Shown: in pieces, positions 1 through 10,987 of the stretch
Position numbering within the stretch: position 1 is the first letter of the stretch
Layout of the letters: every line of letters starts with the position of its first letter
Source of the DNA: Leptospira biflexa serovar Patoc strain 'Patoc 1 (Paris)'
GTDB taxonomy: Bacteria; Spirochaetota; Leptospiria; Leptospirales; Leptospiraceae
Assembly (NCBI RefSeq): GCF_000017685.1
Contig: NC_010602.1
Coordinates: 1,443,501-1,507,500 of the forward strand
Direction: 5' to 3'
Length of the DNA: 64,000 nt
Program-made: the position numbers and the translations under genes
Notes under the pieces: generated by a model
The model's input: only the letters and a program-made list of their open reading frames with translations
What the model was told of the DNA's origin: nothing
The model's database searches: none

Positions 1-560
1 AAGAGATGACTCCTGCGATATTTTATTCGTTAATCTTTTACGATATCGTCAAAGATCTTTATGAAAATGATCGTGGCCACTTAGCGCATAACATCAAAGA
101 AAGTTTACAACCAGTTTTCGAACGTATGGGTATCCCCAAACGTGAACAAGATAACTTGGTGAAAATTTTTATCAGCCAACCTCGTTTTCAAGTCACTGAC
201 GATGAAAAAGAAAGGCAAAATACTTTCTTCAAAAAGAAAGATTATTTTTACGATGCGTTTATGGTGTATAAAATTGTCGCCATTTCCGAAAACAATGAAG
301 CCGCCGTACAAAGTGCCTTCTTTTGGGAAATTTCACTCAGACAAAGACCAAAACCGGACAGCCATCAGTTTGGCCAACAGAATCGTAAAAAAGAAGGGAA
401 TAAAAAACGCCCACCAAGGAAAAAACACAGGGATCGAAGGGGTGGAAATCCAAACCAAAGAGACCAAGATTCCCAAGGGAACCATTCGAACCAATCTGGA
501 AAAGAGGATTCAAATGAAGGTCGTAATTCTTCATTCGAACACCAAGATTCGGAAGAATAA
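1..560 (+). CDS. pcnB: Poly(A) polymerase / tRNA nucleotidyltransferase-family protein PcnB, 3' part only
   Basis: This is the C-terminal end of a gene that enters from the left edge; the first in-frame ATG is at 6 but the reading frame is open to the edge. About 185 residues are visible. The pattern [10 protein letters not shown], then KIFISQPRF and a following aromatic/hydrophobic segment, matches the C-terminal RNA-binding helical domain of bacterial poly(A) polymerase I. The last 60 residues are a highly basic, Lys/Arg/Asn/Gln-rich tail (for example [15 protein letters not shown]), also typical of PcnB and absent from CCA-adding enzymes. PcnB adds 3' poly(A) tails that mark RNAs for decay. 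The nucleotidyltransferase head lies outside the window, so the assignment rests on the C-terminal architecture. Confidence 0.72.
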   Translation, partial: EMTPAIFYSLIFYDIVKDLYENDRGHLAHNIKESLQPVFERMGIPKREQDNLVKIFISQPRFQVTDDEKERQNTFFKKKDYFYDAFMVYKIVAISENNEAAVQSAFFWEISLRQRPKPDSHQFGQQNRKKEGNKKRPPRKKHRDRRGGNPNQRDQDSQGNHSNQSGKEDSNEGRNSSFEHQDSEE

Positions 561-640
561 AAACCTGTCGATTCGTATCCTGTAGAATCTCTCCATAACT
601 CTCGTCAAATGATCTTGGGAGTTATGGAAGGATCACCCAA

Positions 641-736
641 TATAAGATTTTAATTGTCGAAGACGATCCCACCACAGCCGTAGAACCAAAAGTAGAATTT
701 AAAGTGACTCTTCCTTATTCCTCTTCCGCAAAATGA
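641..736 (+). pseudogene. Probable remnant of a response regulator / histidine kinase pair
   Basis: One frame reads YKILIVEDDPTTAVE, the exact look of the first beta strand and acidic pocket of a response-regulator receiver domain. It continues at once into EFKVTLPYSSSAK and a stop at 734-736, which resembles the last beta strand of a histidine-kinase ATPase domain. No start codon is in frame: the ATG at 624 with a purine-rich leader is in another frame and stops after nine codons. The simplest reading is a large internal deletion that fused the start of a receiver gene to the end of a kinase gene. The fragment overlaps the 3' end of the converging thiL gene by 22 bases. The match is short, so chance is possible. 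Confidence 0.45.
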
Positions 737-1623
737 AGGAATCCTCGTTCGGATGGAAGGTAGGGTTTTCCGGCCTTCGAGAATTGGACACCAGGTTTTC
801 CCGCATCCAATTGGCCGATCATGGTAACGGGAATCGAATGGATTTCATTTGGTAGGATTTGGGGAGATAAAAATAAAAGTTCCAATTCTTCGCCCGACCC
901 AAGACAGACATCGAGTCCTAATTTTTCTACGGCAAACGGGTGTAAGGGGATGGACTCTACTTGGATTTTCAGTTTTCCTTTCGAAGCAAGAGCCAATCTC
1001 TCTGCGTCTTGGATGAGACCATCCGTGATGTCCATACAGGCATGGATCCGATAGCGAGAAAGTGGTGTTTGTAAGACCTGTCTCGACTTTGGCAATAGAT
1101 GCCTTTGGATCGCATCTTGGTAGCGGCGGTCTTTCCAATTATTTTTGAGGCACTGGTAACCAAGTTGGCTTTGGCCCAAATCTCCCGTGACATAGAGGAA
1201 ATCACCTGGTTTTCCTCCAGAACGAAGCCATGGTTTTGTGACCGTTCCCACCACTGTGAGGGTGAGTTGGGTTGTGGGAGAGGAAAAGGTGTCGCCACCA
1301 GCCAGTTTCATCCCGTAATGGAGGAGGGACTTTCGGAAGGCCTTGGAAAAGGTTTGGACCCATTTTTTTTGGCGAGAATGAGGGGAGAGGCCTAGATTTA
1401 AAAAGCACTCTTTTGGAACACCACCAGAAGCTGTGATGTCGGATACATTCACTTCCACAAGTTTTCCTGCAAGGACTGCCGGACTTGACCACTCATGAAG
1501 GAAATGGGTTCCCTCCGAGAGAGAGTCGGTTGTCACAAGGCGGTTTGGTGCCAAAAAGTAACAGTCGTCCTCGGGGGGAGGCGTTTTACCGAATAAACTA
1601 CGTATGATTTCTGATTCTTTCAA
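715..1623 (-). CDS. thiL: Thiamine-monophosphate kinase
   Basis: ThiL uses ATP to phosphorylate thiamine monophosphate to thiamine pyrophosphate, the last step of TPP synthesis, in the cytoplasm. The 302-residue length is usual. Near the N-terminus PPEDDCYFL and TTDSLSEGTHF match the metal/ATP-binding GDD-x-A and TD-x-x-x-EG-x-HF motifs. VNVSDITASGG near residue 60, LAGGDTFSS near 125 and the MDITDGLIQDAERL motif near 200 are the other ThiL/PurM-fold signatures. It stands alone on the minus strand, back to back with rplM (33 bases to the nearest alternative start) and convergent with pcnB. No TPP riboswitch is visible upstream. Confidence 0.93.
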   Translation of the reverse strand: MKESEIIRSLFGKTPPPEDDCYFLAPNRLVTTDSLSEGTHFLHEWSSPAVLAGKLVEVNVSDITASGGVPKECFLNLGLSPHSRQKKWVQTFSKAFRKSLLHYGMKLAGGDTFSSPTTQLTLTVVGTVTKPWLRSGGKPGDFLYVTGDLGQSQLGYQCLKNNWKDRRYQDAIQRHLLPKSRQVLQTPLSRYRIHACMDITDGLIQDAERLALASKGKLKIQVESIPLHPFAVEKLGLDVCLGSGEELELLFLSPQILPNEIHSIPVTMIGQLDAGKPGVQFSKAGKPYLPSERGFLHFAEEE

Positions 1624-1701
1624 AGCTTGGTTTCCAATAAATTTGTTTGACCCGGTGTGAAAACCGAAAATCCTGACATAAAAGAGGAAAATCTCGTACT
1701 T

Positions 1702-2154
1702 ATGGAACTATTGTCTAAAGCCCACAAGACCCCTTCTATCGCAAAAGAAGCCGTACAAAAACAGTGGTTTGTTGTGGACGCAACTGATAAGACTCTCGGA
1801 AGATTGGCAAGTCAAGTCGCTTCCCGACTTCGCGGAAAACACAAATCTACATTCACACCGAACCAAGATTGTGGAGATAACATCATCATCGTTAATGCTT
1901 CGAAAGTTGCGGTCACTGGTCGCAAAAGAGAACAAAAAATTTACTACCACCACTCAAGATACCCAGGTGGTATGACTGCCATTGCGTTCCACAAACTCAT
2001 CCAAGAGAACCCAGAACGTGTGATCATGGAAGCAGTCAAAGGGATGTTGCCTAAATCAAAATTAGGTGACCAAATGTTAAGAAATTGCCGCGTGTTTGCT
2101 GGTAATGACCACAACCTAGGTGCACAAAAGCCCCTAAAACTGGAGTTGAATTAA
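1702..2154 (+). CDS. rplM: 50S ribosomal protein L13
   Basis: L13 is an early-assembling large-subunit protein. The core [34 protein letters not shown] and HHSRYPGG is the standard L13 sequence. An in-frame GTG at 1657 would give 165 residues, but the ATG at 1702 places the conserved Trp near residue 22, as in other L13 proteins, so I chose it; a purine-rich AAGAGGAAA lies 12-20 bases upstream. The gene ends one base before the rpsI start, the usual rplM-rpsI operon. Confidence 0.95.
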   Translation: MELLSKAHKTPSIAKEAVQKQWFVVDATDKTLGRLASQVASRLRGKHKSTFTPNQDCGDNIIIVNASKVAVTGRKREQKIYYHHSRYPGGMTAIAFHKLIQENPERVIMEAVKGMLPKSKLGDQMLRNCRVFAGNDHNLGAQKPLKLELN

Positions 2155-2155
2155 T

Positions 2156-2551
2156 ATGGCGCAAAAAGCAGTTTGGGCAGTTGGCCGACGCAAAACATCT
2201 GTTGCACGAGCAAAAATCGCATCGGGAACAGGAAAAATCACAGTCAATCATAAAGATGTAAAAGATTATATCAAAAACGGAGACCATTTGGTTCGCCGTG
2301 CTCTTGAGCCTCTATTTGTTTTAGATGCTCGTGACAAATACGACATCGCTCTCAATGTAAGTGGTGGTGGAGTGGTTGGACAAGTAGGAGCGATTCGTCA
2401 CGCTGTGGCTCGCGCACTTGTTGCTTTCAACGAATCTCTCAAACCTACTTTGAAAAAAGAAGGTTTCCTCACTCGAGATAGCCGTATGGTGGAACGTAAA
2501 AAATACGGTCTACACAAAGCTCGCCGGGGAACTCAGTTCTCAAAACGTTAA
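2156..2551 (+). CDS. rpsI: 30S ribosomal protein S9
   Basis: S9 is a small-subunit protein whose C-terminal tail reaches the P-site tRNA. The 131 residues match the family throughout: [14 protein letters not shown] at the start, [20 protein letters not shown] in the middle, and the [16 protein letters not shown] tail ending in the invariant Lys-Arg. It follows rplM after one base and is closed by a strong intrinsic terminator. Confidence 0.97.
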   Translation: MAQKAVWAVGRRKTSVARAKIASGTGKITVNHKDVKDYIKNGDHLVRRALEPLFVLDARDKYDIALNVSGGGVVGQVGAIRHAVARALVAFNESLKPTLKKEGFLTRDSRMVERKKYGLHKARRGTQFSKR

Positions 2552-2581
2552 TCGGAAAATTCCTCTTTTTTCCGATACGCG

Positions 2582-2608
2582 AAGCCTCCTTCGGGAGGCT
2601 TTTTTTTT
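2582..2608 (+). terminator. Intrinsic terminator of the rplM-rpsI operon
   Basis: An 8-base perfect stem (AAGCCTCC / GGAGGCTT) with a stable TTCG tetraloop is followed by a run of T. It lies 31 bases after the rpsI stop and 26 bases before the next gene. Confidence 0.92.
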
Positions 2609-2633
2609 CTCACTCGTCTAACACTTACCATCT

Positions 2634-3821
2634 ATGAACCAAATCATCTTTTACCTTGCTTTTGCTTTTGGAACGTTTGCCAGCAGTTGTTTTTTATATT
2701 CCATCATAATTTTTACTCAAACCCTAACGGTTGTAAAAGGGTATTCTGGGCTTGTGTTTTTTTTCCTGTTTTTACCATTTCCAATCTTCTTTTTGTACAC
2801 AGGTTATCTTCTCGATCATTATTCAAAAAAATGGGTTGTGGTGAGTTTTCAGTTTTTTTTGTTTTTATCAGCTTTACTCCTTGGTTCTGCCACTTGGATC
2901 TTTGAATCATATCCCTATTTGTTATTACCTTTGGCTTTCCTGAATGGAATTGGAATGACTACCGTTTTGCCAGGAAGGATGGCACTACTTCGGGAAGTGA
3001 TGGAATCACATAGGCTTGTGTTTCATACCATCGCTGGAAATTTACTTCTGATTGTTTCCTTTGGTATGAGTCCGCTTGCGGTGGGGTATTATCGAGAATC
3101 CGAATCTTATACCAAATTGTTTCTTGTTTTGGCGGCCTTCCATGCAGTCTCAATGTTCGCCTTTACTTTGTTAAAGACAAAACGAACTGAGAAACCAAAT
3201 CTGTCCCCATCAGAAATCCCTTCTTTGACAAACCACCTCAAATTGGTTTTAGGTTTTTTAAAAGCGGATCCCGTCTCCAAACAAGTGATGTGGATTGCGG
3301 TATTTAGTATGCTTGCGCTTGGTCCCATCCAAGTGGTGCTCCCCAAGTATGTGAAGTTAGAACTCGGACTGGGAGAGTTGGCACGTGGGTCCGTTCTTGT
3401 CTTCCTTGGGCCCGGATTGTTTTTAGGTGGGATCCTAACGATTTTTTTCCACCACTTGGAACGAAAAGGTTTCGTTTTGCTTCTCGTATTTGCACTCTCG
3501 TCCGTTTTCTTTTTGGGATTTGTTCCCTTTTATGAAGCAAAGGCCACTTCGTTGTTCCTCTTTTGTTTTGGTGTCACAGGTGGAATCCTTTCCAGCCTGA
3601 TGCCTGCCATTTTACAAAAACGAGCCGAGGATGGACTCCGAGGGAGGATCCTCTCTTTGTATACGGTTTGTTTTCAGTTCACTCCAGCTGTCTCTGGATT
3701 TTTTGCCAGTGTCGTTTCGGATCACTTGGGAAGTTTTTGGACATTCAGTGGACTTGGGCTTTGTTTCCTTGTGATTTCTTTCTTTTCTTTCCTTCGGTAT
3801 ACGGAATTACGGCAAAGTTAA
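2634..3821 (+). CDS. MFS-family membrane transporter
   Basis: The 395-residue protein is almost entirely hydrophobic, with about twelve predicted membrane helices split into two halves by a charged loop near residues 180-205 ([11 protein letters not shown]). Family marks are [14 protein letters not shown] in the loop between helices 2 and 3 and [15 protein letters not shown] at the equivalent position in the second half, both variants of the MFS loop motif. The substrate cannot be told from sequence. It lies between the ribosomal terminator and alaS (49 bases before alaS) and may be cotranscribed with alaS. It closely fits drug/metabolite efflux-type MFS proteins, but that is inference. Confidence 0.85.
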
Positions 3822-3870
3822 TTTCGAATTTCCTTGCCCTAGGAGGCAAATCCGATTTCCGTGTAAGTGT

Positions 3871-6630
3871 ATGAAGTTCAAAACGGTCCAAGAAATCGCT
3901 AGGTTGTACACGAATTACTTCCAAGATAAAGGGCACACCATTGTGCCATCTTCTAGCCTCATCCCCAAAGGGGATCCCACACTTTTATTCACAACCGCAG
4001 GTATGGTGCAATTCAAACCACTCTTTACAGGAGCGGTTGAGTTACCTTACACAAGGGCCGCCTCCGTTCAAAAATGTGTGCGTACGACCGACTTGGAAGT
4101 GGTGGGGAAAACAGAAAGGCATTGTACCTTTTTTGAAATGTTAGGAAATTTTTCCTTTGGGGATTATTTCAAAAAAGAAGCCATCGAATACGCGTTAGAT
4201 TTTTCTCTCAACCATTTAGAAATTCCAAAAGATAAAATTTGGGTCACGATTTACTTAGATGATGATGAAGCCAAAAAGTTTTGGATGGATCTCGGGATTC
4301 CTGAAGAACGAATTGTACGTCTTGGCAAAAAAGATAATTTTTGGGGTCCAGCTGGTGACAGTGGAGCCTGTGGTCCATGTTCTGAATTGTATTTGGATAG
4401 AGGTCCCGAAAAAGGTGGCCCAACTTGCGGAAACAATCCAAACTGCAAACCTGGTTGTGACTGTGATCGTTATTTAGAATATTGGAACTTGGTTTTTAAC
4501 CAGTTCAACCAAACAGTCTCAGGCGAACTTTTACCACTCAAACAAACAGGCATTGATACAGGGTCTGGACTGGAACGAGTGGCCATGTTATTACAAGAAG
4601 TGGACTCGGTGTACGATACCGATGAATTAAAATCCATCATCAAACAAATTGAAATCCTTTCTGGTTATAAATATGACGAAACCACAAAACAATCATTTCG
4701 TGTGATCACAGACCATTCACGGTCTGTCTTTTTTTCACTTGGTGATGGAATTTACCCTGACCGCACAGGTCGTGGTTATGTGATTCGTAGATTAATCCGC
4801 CGTGCCTCACTATTTGCAAGGAAACTGGGAATCCACGAACCATTTTTATACAAACTCGTTTCGACATTAAAAGATTTATATTCCCTTCGTTACCCAGAAC
4901 TAAAAGACAAAGCCAAAGACATCGAATCCATACTCAAAAAGGAAGAAGAATTATTTCTTCATACTTTAGAAGTGGGCCTCGAGGAATTGGAAACCGTTTT
5001 AGAACATCTAAAAAAAGAGAAACAAACCGTTGTTACAGGAAAAGAAGGATTTCGATTGTATTCCACTTATGGGTTCCCAAGAGAGATGACAAAGGAACTT
5101 GTCGAAGAGAGAGGATTTTCCTTCGATGACAAAGGATTTGAAGAGGAATTGGAAAAAGACCGTTATTTGTCGCGGGCTAGTTGGAAAGGAAAAAAAATCC
5201 AATACCTCACAGGGTTTTCTGCATCCCCTGAGTTAAAAACAGAGTTTTTAGGTTATACCGAAACAAAAGCCAAGTCAAGAGTACTTCATTTATTTGTGGA
5301 TGGAAAATCGGTCACTTCCACCAAACAAGGGGAAGAGGCAGTGATCGTTCTCGATAAAACTCCTTTTTATGCGGAAGGCGGTGGACAAATTGGAGATACT
5401 GGATACTTAAAAAAAGAAGGGTTCCAGTTCCAAGTCCAGGACACACAAAAAGAAAATGATACCTTCCTTCACATGGGAATGATTTTGAAAGGGAATCTTT
5501 CTGTGGGTGATGTGGTAGATTCTGAGATTGAAGTGGAACGCAGGCAAAATCTGGCAAACCACCACTCCGGCACACACTTGTTAAATGGTGCTCTGCGAAG
5601 AATTCTTGGATCTCATGTAACACAAAAAGGTTCCATTGTATCTGCTGATTACCTACGTTTTGATTTTTCTCATCCCAAAGCTCTCTCCAAAGAAGAAATC
5701 ATTCAAATTGAAACCGATGTGAATGAGGCAGTGAGTGCGAACATTCCTGTCAAAACGGAAGTTTTAGAAATTGGACAAGCCAAAGAGTCTGGTGCCCTTT
5801 CTATGTTTGATGAAAAGTATGGAAGTGTTGTCCGTGTGATTTCGATGGGAGATAAATCCAAAGAATTTTGTGGGGGGACACATGTTTCCAACACCAAAGA
5901 AATTGGATTTTTTGCCATCGTAAAAGAAGGCAGCCCTGGGGCGGGAAATCGTCGGATAGAAGCCATTTGTGGTGAGTCGGTTGTGAATTATTTTTTACAC
6001 CAATTCCAAACCTTGGCATCTAAAATTGAGACTCATAATTTGTCCGCCAAGGAAACGTTTGGTGACCTGAAAGAGTTTGGGATTACAAAAGAGGTTCCTT
6101 CTCCCGAAATCTTACAAACTATGTTCCACCAAGATGGAAAGGAAGTGGTAACACGACTTCGTAAACTTCGGGAAGAATTGGAAATTGAATTAGAAGAGAA
6201 ATCGAGTGCTCTTTTCAAAGCCAAAAAGAAAAGGGAACAAAAAGAATTCCAAATGAATCCAGAGCTTGTGGATGGATTATTACAAAAGGCCCATCACTTT
6301 CCGAAAGGAAAGGTAGTGACAGAAGTGTTTCCATCGGTTGATGCCAAGTCCCTCAAAGATTTAGCCGATTCACTCAAAGCCAAAGAACCAGAAATTTTAT
6401 GTTTGTTTGGAACAACGGAAGGGGAATCATCTACTCTTGTCTTTATGTGCAATAAGGTTCTGAATGAAAGAGGGATCCATTGTGGAGACATCTTAAAGGA
6501 AACCTTGGTGATGTTAGATGGAAAAGGGGGAGGTCGACCCGACATGGCGCAAGGTGGTGGTAAAAAACCAGAATCTGTAGCAAAGTCCTTAGAGTTTGCC
6601 TTATCTCTTGCAAAAATAAAATTATCGTAA
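3871..6630 (+). CDS. alaS: Alanyl-tRNA synthetase
   Basis: AlaS charges tRNA-Ala with alanine and edits mischarged Ser/Gly. The 919 residues match the full-length bacterial enzyme. The class II catalytic core starts with [20 protein letters not shown] and contains the motif-2 region [15 protein letters not shown]. The editing domain carries the zinc/editing residues HHSGTHLL (about residues 564-571) and CGGTHVSNT (about 667), both intact. A C-terminal coiled and DHHA1 domain ends with [13 protein letters not shown] Cys-rich insert, [17 protein letters not shown] near residue 190, is also seen in other AlaS proteins. Confidence 0.98.
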
Positions 6631-6666
6631 AATCTTTTTTATAAGAAAAACAATTAGGAGAAACCA

Positions 6667-7164
6667 ATGGCACAAGATCCATCCTTTGATATCGTATCGA
6701 AACTCGAACGGCCTGAATTACAAAATGCGGTCTCACAAGCAATGACGGAGATCCAAACACGTTTTGATTTTAAAGGATCCAATTCCGAAATCAAAATCAC
6801 CGATGACCAATTGGTTTTGACTTCTGAAAACGAAATCAAATTGAAACAAGTGATCGATGTCCTCACCACCAAGATGGCAAAACGGGGGATTGGCCTGAAG
6901 GCCTTTGACTTTGATTCCAAGGTCGAATCAGCGACAGGACAAACGGTTCGGATGAAGGTAAAAATCCAAAATGGTTTGGACAAAGAACAAACCAAACAGA
7001 TCACAACCCTCATCAAAGACCAAAAACTAAAAGTGCAAGCAACGATCCAAGGGGATTCGGTGCGAGTGGTTGGCAAAAAGAAGGACGATTTGCAGGAAGT
7101 GATGGCCGCCATCCGCAATGCCAATTTCAATTTTGATGCGAATTTTACGAACTTTAAGGGATAA
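6667..7164 (+). CDS. YajQ-family nucleotide-binding protein
   Basis: The 165-residue protein is a complete YajQ/UPF0234 protein: it starts with PSFDIVSKLERPELQNAV, has the RFDFKGS motif near residue 33, and ends with the duplicated ferredoxin-like fold (NANFNFDANFTNFKG). In Xanthomonas a relative binds cyclic di-GMP and acts with a transcription factor; other members bind tRNA or nucleotides, so the role here is open. A good ribosome binding site (AGGAGA) precedes the ATG. It follows alaS by 36 bases. Confidence 0.93.
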   Translation: MAQDPSFDIVSKLERPELQNAVSQAMTEIQTRFDFKGSNSEIKITDDQLVLTSENEIKLKQVIDVLTTKMAKRGIGLKAFDFDSKVESATGQTVRMKVKIQNGLDKEQTKQITTLIKDQKLKVQATIQGDSVRVVGKKKDDLQEVMAAIRNANFNFDANFTNFKG

Positions 7165-7180
7165 TTTCTAACGAATAAAG

Positions 7181-7206
7181 AAAGCCTTTTGGCTTCCAAA
7201 ATTTTT
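7181..7206 (+). terminator. Weak hairpin with T-run after the YajQ gene
   Basis: A 5-base stem AAGCC / GGCTT with a TTTT loop is followed by CCAAAATTTTT. The stem is short and the T-run is displaced, so it may be only an attenuating pause site before ftsK. Confidence 0.35.
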
Positions 7207-7241
7207 CTGTCTATGTCTCGAAACCGTCCGATATTTCCCGT

Positions 7242-10226
7242 ATGGACCCTAAACAATCCGTATGGGGATGGAATCTGCCTAGAAAGGACTTCCTCCCGTA
7301 TTTATTTGTATTTTCTGGTGTATTTTTACTATTATCCCTTTTTTCTTTCCAAGAAGGTGAGGATGGTTCGCTCTTCAATTGGTTTGGAAGGCTTGGGCAT
7401 TACATCGCCCTCACACTCTTTTATTTACTCGGAAAATCTTCCTTTTTACTTGCTGGATTTGTTTTACTCTTAGGTGTCCTTTCCCTTAGAAACCCTGAAT
7501 TTGACAGCCTCAGTAAGGCATTATTTTTTCCCATTTTTCTCATCGCAACCACTGTCAGTCTGAACCTTCTGGAAACTCCCTTGGGTCATGTGGGAGATAG
7601 CGGTGGGATCCTTGGGCAATTTTTTTCATGGATCTTTTCCTATCTTTTTGGGGAAACGGGGCGAGTCCTTGTGGTTTTCTTTTTGTACTTATACTTTGCC
7701 GTGATTTGGCTCGAAGATGGGGCCTGGTCCTATACCTTCTCCACCATCCATTCCGTTTCCGAAAAACTATACCACCTCATGGGTGGTAGAAAAGAATTCC
7801 CACATTTGAAATTACCCTCCTTTTTGGAATCGGCCATTTCCACTCGCCGTGCTCCGGCATCAGAACTGAGACAAAAAGATTGGTTCCAAGTGAAAACGGA
7901 AGGGGAATCCAAGGAAGACCTCGCCGATCATTTTTGGAATGTGGTTGCAAGTGAAACTGGTCCATCTCCCATGCAGAGGACAAATCCTGGGAGATCAAAC
8001 GGACTTTGGGCCAAAGATTCGTTAGGATCATCTCAAGAAGAATCGCCTGAGTCTGGAAAGGGAAACCAAACGACCGTTCGATTCCAGAATACAAAACATT
8101 TTGGTGGTTTTTTTGATGCTTCTGGAAACGTGTTTCGTTTCCAAAAACAAAACGTAAGCCCTTCTTCCCATGCGAAACTCACAATGGAATCCAAAACTCG
8201 CATTGCGCTCACAGACAAACGCCGAGAGGAAGAAACGGGTGCCGATGGATTCGATGATTTCCAGGAAGGAAGTTTCGAATCCAAAATCCGATTCCAATTT
8301 CCTGAAGCCAAATGGAAACCTAAATTGGAAATAGGAGCCACACTCGACAATGTAGAACTTCCTAAATTAGATCCCATCAAACAAACATTTGGTGATGTTG
8401 GTTCCTTGTCCCAAACTCGAAGTTTGACAAGTGTTTCCGATTTAGAGGAAGAGGAGAACTGGGACGACTCCGATTCATTGGATGGCGACGACGAAGAAGT
8501 CAATCCAGTTGAAAACCAAACACTCACCATCCCGATCCCAGAATCGGTTCGTTTGTCCCTTGTGGAAGAAACTGGTTTTGAAACAGAGAAATTTGATGGA
8601 ACCACTGATGAGGAAACTGACTCCATTTCTTCTGAAGAGGAGGAAGGGGATTTTGAGGAAGAAACCTTAGAAACTCTCGCAGTGGAAGAATCTTCTCCAC
8701 TGGTTCGCTCCAATTTGAGCGCTGGAAACTTCGGTAAGAAAAAACCGATTCCCAAGGAAACAAAAACAGAACAGGAACTTATGTTTGGTTCCATGGTTCC
8801 CAAACCCAAATTGAAAAAAGGGAAGTATTATATCTCACCCAGGTTACTTGCTTCCCACCAAGTCCCTGTTGCCAATATTTTAAAAAATGATTCGGAACTG
8901 GATCTCATTGCCAAAAAAATCGAAGAGTCCACTGGCCACTTCGGAATTGAATCGAAAGTCATCACGAAGGAACGAGGACCCATCATCACCCGTTACGAGA
9001 TCACCATTCCCAATGGGATCAAACTAAATCGGATTGTATCCTTATCGGATGAGATCAGAGCCTACCTCGAAGTGAAAAACATTCGGATTGTGGCACCTAT
9101 CCCTGGTAAGGCGTCGATTGGGATTGAAGTTCCTAACCGCATCCGGGAAGATGTGTTTTTGTCCGAGATCTTAAAAGACACCATCCTCCAACAGAAAGCA
9201 AAAGACCTTTCGATTTGTATTGGTAAGGACATTTCCGGGAAACTTGTGATGATTGATATCGCCAAACTCCCTCACTTACTGGTCGCAGGAACCACAGGGT
9301 CTGGAAAGTCAGTGAGTATCAATGCGATGATCACAAGCCTGATCTGCACCCGTTCCCCAGAAGAAGTGCGATTCATTATGATCGATCCAAAGATGGTGGA
9401 GATGACTTTGTATGAAGGGATCCCACATCTACTGATGCCCGTCATCACTGATCCGAAAAAAGCAACAAAGGCATTGTCTTGGGCCATCCAAGAAATGGAG
9501 AGTCGTTACCAAATGATCTCCCAATTGAAAAGTAGGGACTTTAAAAGTTTCAATGAGAAGGTGGACGAGTATGCCCATGCCAAGGGTTTCCAGAAACTCC
9601 CATACATTGTGATCTTCATCGATGAGTTAGCAGACCTCATGATGGTTTCGGGTAAAGACTTAGAGGAACAAATCCAAAGGATTTCCCAAAAAGCAAGAGC
9701 GGTGGGAATCCACTTGGTCATGGCCACCCAAAGGCCTTCGGTGGATGTGATCACAGGGGTCATCAAAGCCAACTGCCCTGCTCGTGTGGCCTTCCAAGTG
9801 GCACAAAAAACAGACTCGCGCACGATTCTTGATACGAGTGGGGCAGAAACACTCCTCGGAAAAGGGGACTTTTTGTACCGCTCGCCGACCTCCAGTGACC
9901 TCATGCGAATCCAGGCTCCCTACATTGAAGAGAAAGAAATTGATTCCATTGTGGAAGAAGCCAAAAAACAAGGGGCTCCCGCGTATGTGGAAATGAACTG
10001 GGAGGATGAGACAAATATGGAAATGGCTTCTGATGAAGACGAAGAACTCTTCGATGAGGCTTGGAACATTGTTGTCACGGAAAAAAAAGCCAGTGCCAGT
10101 TACTTGCAACGACGGATGAGGATTGGGTACAACAAAGCGGCAAGGCTTATGGAACTTATGGAAATGCGAGGGTATGTATCTCCGCAAATCGGGGCCAAAC
10201 CTCGAGAAATCTTACGTTCAGCGTAA
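7242..10226 (+). CDS. ftsK: DNA translocase FtsK/SpoIIIE
   Basis: FtsK couples septum formation to chromosome clearance: a hexameric ATPase motor pumps DNA and triggers dimer resolution at dif. The 994 residues show about four N-terminal membrane helices (residues 20-165), then a long acidic, Glu/Asp/Ser-rich linker to about residue 530, then the motor. Walker A is [10 protein letters not shown] near residue 683, Walker B is FIDELADLM near 791, and the sensor motif [16 protein letters not shown] follows. The last 65 residues form the winged-helix gamma domain ([18 protein letters not shown]) that reads oriented KOPS-like sites. The start ATG has no strong ribosome binding site. Confidence 0.96.
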   Translation: MDPKQSVWGWNLPRKDFLPYLFVFSGVFLLLSLFSFQEGEDGSLFNWFGRLGHYIALTLFYLLGKSSFLLAGFVLLLGVLSLRNPEFDSLSKALFFPIFLIATTVSLNLLETPLGHVGDSGGILGQFFSWIFSYLFGETGRVLVVFFLYLYFAVIWLEDGAWSYTFSTIHSVSEKLYHLMGGRKEFPHLKLPSFLESAISTRRAPASELRQKDWFQVKTEGESKEDLADHFWNVVASETGPSPMQRTNPGRSNGLWAKDSLGSSQEESPESGKGNQTTVRFQNTKHFGGFFDASGNVFRFQKQNVSPSSHAKLTMESKTRIALTDKRREEETGADGFDDFQEGSFESKIRFQFPEAKWKPKLEIGATLDNVELPKLDPIKQTFGDVGSLSQTRSLTSVSDLEEEENWDDSDSLDGDDEEVNPVENQTLTIPIPESVRLSLVEETGFETEKFDGTTDEETDSISSEEEEGDFEEETLETLAVEESSPLVRSNLSAGNFGKKKPIPKETKTEQELMFGSMVPKPKLKKGKYYISPRLLASHQVPVANILKNDSELDLIAKKIEESTGHFGIESKVITKERGPIITRYEITIPNGIKLNRIVSLSDEIRAYLEVKNIRIVAPIPGKASIGIEVPNRIREDVFLSEILKDTILQQKAKDLSICIGKDISGKLVMIDIAKLPHLLVAGTTGSGKSVSINAMITSLICTRSPEEVRFIMIDPKMVEMTLYEGIPHLLMPVITDPKKATKALSWAIQEMESRYQMISQLKSRDFKSFNEKVDEYAHAKGFQKLPYIVIFIDELADLMMVSGKDLEEQIQRISQKARAVGIHLVMATQRPSVDVITGVIKANCPARVAFQVAQKTDSRTILDTSGAETLLGKGDFLYRSPTSSDLMRIQAPYIEEKEIDSIVEEAKKQGAPAYVEMNWEDETNMEMASDEDEELFDEAWNIVVTEKKASASYLQRRMRIGYNKAARLMELMEMRGYVSPQIGAKPREILRSA

Positions 10227-10266
10227 ATCATCGACAAGAGAAGTTTGTCTGAAAAACTGGGAATCT

Positions 10267-10968
10267 ATGAAAGTATGGATCGGATTTTTGTTACTTGTTT
10301 TGGGAGTTTCTTTGGAGGCCCAAACAAGTCCGGCTCACAATTGGCATTCCCCTTCGGAAGTGGTCAAAAAGATCAAAAAAAACTTCAGCGAAATCAATTC
10401 GTATTCTGCTGATTTTCTCATCAAAACGGAAGACAACAAAAAAGAAAAACAAATGCGTGGGAAATGTTTCTACAAACGTCCCGGAAAAATCAGATACAAT
10501 TTTTCAGAACCAGACGGGGACGAAATTGTATCTGATGGAAAAACACTCCATATCTTTATCAAACGATTGGGTGCTGTTGGCAAACAAGACCTGACCCTTG
10601 ATCGCAAAAATTCTTCAGGCCCCATCTTTACCACAAACAGTCCCGATGGTTTAAACCGTCTCTTTCGCAAATACCATTATAAATTTGATACCATCGAACA
10701 ACCACGTTCGATGGGAGACAGTGCCAAATACTTTGTTCTCGATCTGGACCAAAGGGAAAAAATTGGTGGGTTCGAAAAGATGAAACTCTTTGTGGATTCT
10801 GAATCTTACTTAATCAAAAAAGCGGTCGCAACAGATGGCCGTGGCAAGGTCACAACGATTTCATTTTCAAACATTAATTTTTCGGAAGAAATCCAAGATG
10901 GAGTTTTCAATTTTCATATGAGCGGGAACGCGAAAATTGTCAACAACCCACTTGTCTCTGAGAACTAA
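10267..10968 (+). CDS. LolA-like outer-membrane lipoprotein carrier / sorting protein
   Basis: LolA-type proteins carry lipoproteins across the periplasm. The ATG at 10267 gives a normal signal peptide ([19 protein letters not shown]); a longer frame back to 10123 would overlap ftsK and lack one. The mature part has [26 protein letters not shown], then [20 protein letters not shown] and [23 protein letters not shown], the pattern of the half-barrel LolA fold. It starts 40 bases after ftsK, the same ftsK-lolA order seen in many bacteria. An outer-membrane sorting role is therefore likely. Confidence 0.85.
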   Translation: MKVWIGFLLLVLGVSLEAQTSPAHNWHSPSEVVKKIKKNFSEINSYSADFLIKTEDNKKEKQMRGKCFYKRPGKIRYNFSEPDGDEIVSDGKTLHIFIKRLGAVGKQDLTLDRKNSSGPIFTTNSPDGLNRLFRKYHYKFDTIEQPRSMGDSAKYFVLDLDQREKIGGFEKMKLFVDSESYLIKKAVATDGRGKVTTISFSNINFSEEIQDGVFNFHMSGNAKIVNNPLVSEN

Positions 10969-10987
10969 ACTTAAAGAGGAGTTCATT

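Noticed and set aside
1657..1701. Extended rplM start at GTG 1657
   Set aside because: It would place the conserved core about 37 residues in, longer than any typical L13, whereas ATG 1702 gives the normal length.
6654..7256. A 200-codon frame antisense to the YajQ gene
   Set aside because: The plus strand carries a full conserved YajQ protein; the antisense frame has no family-like content.
8033..8809. A 258-codon open frame on the minus strand, Ser-rich
   Set aside because: It is the shadow of the acidic Glu/Asp/Ser linker of ftsK; it has no ribosome binding site and low-complexity composition.
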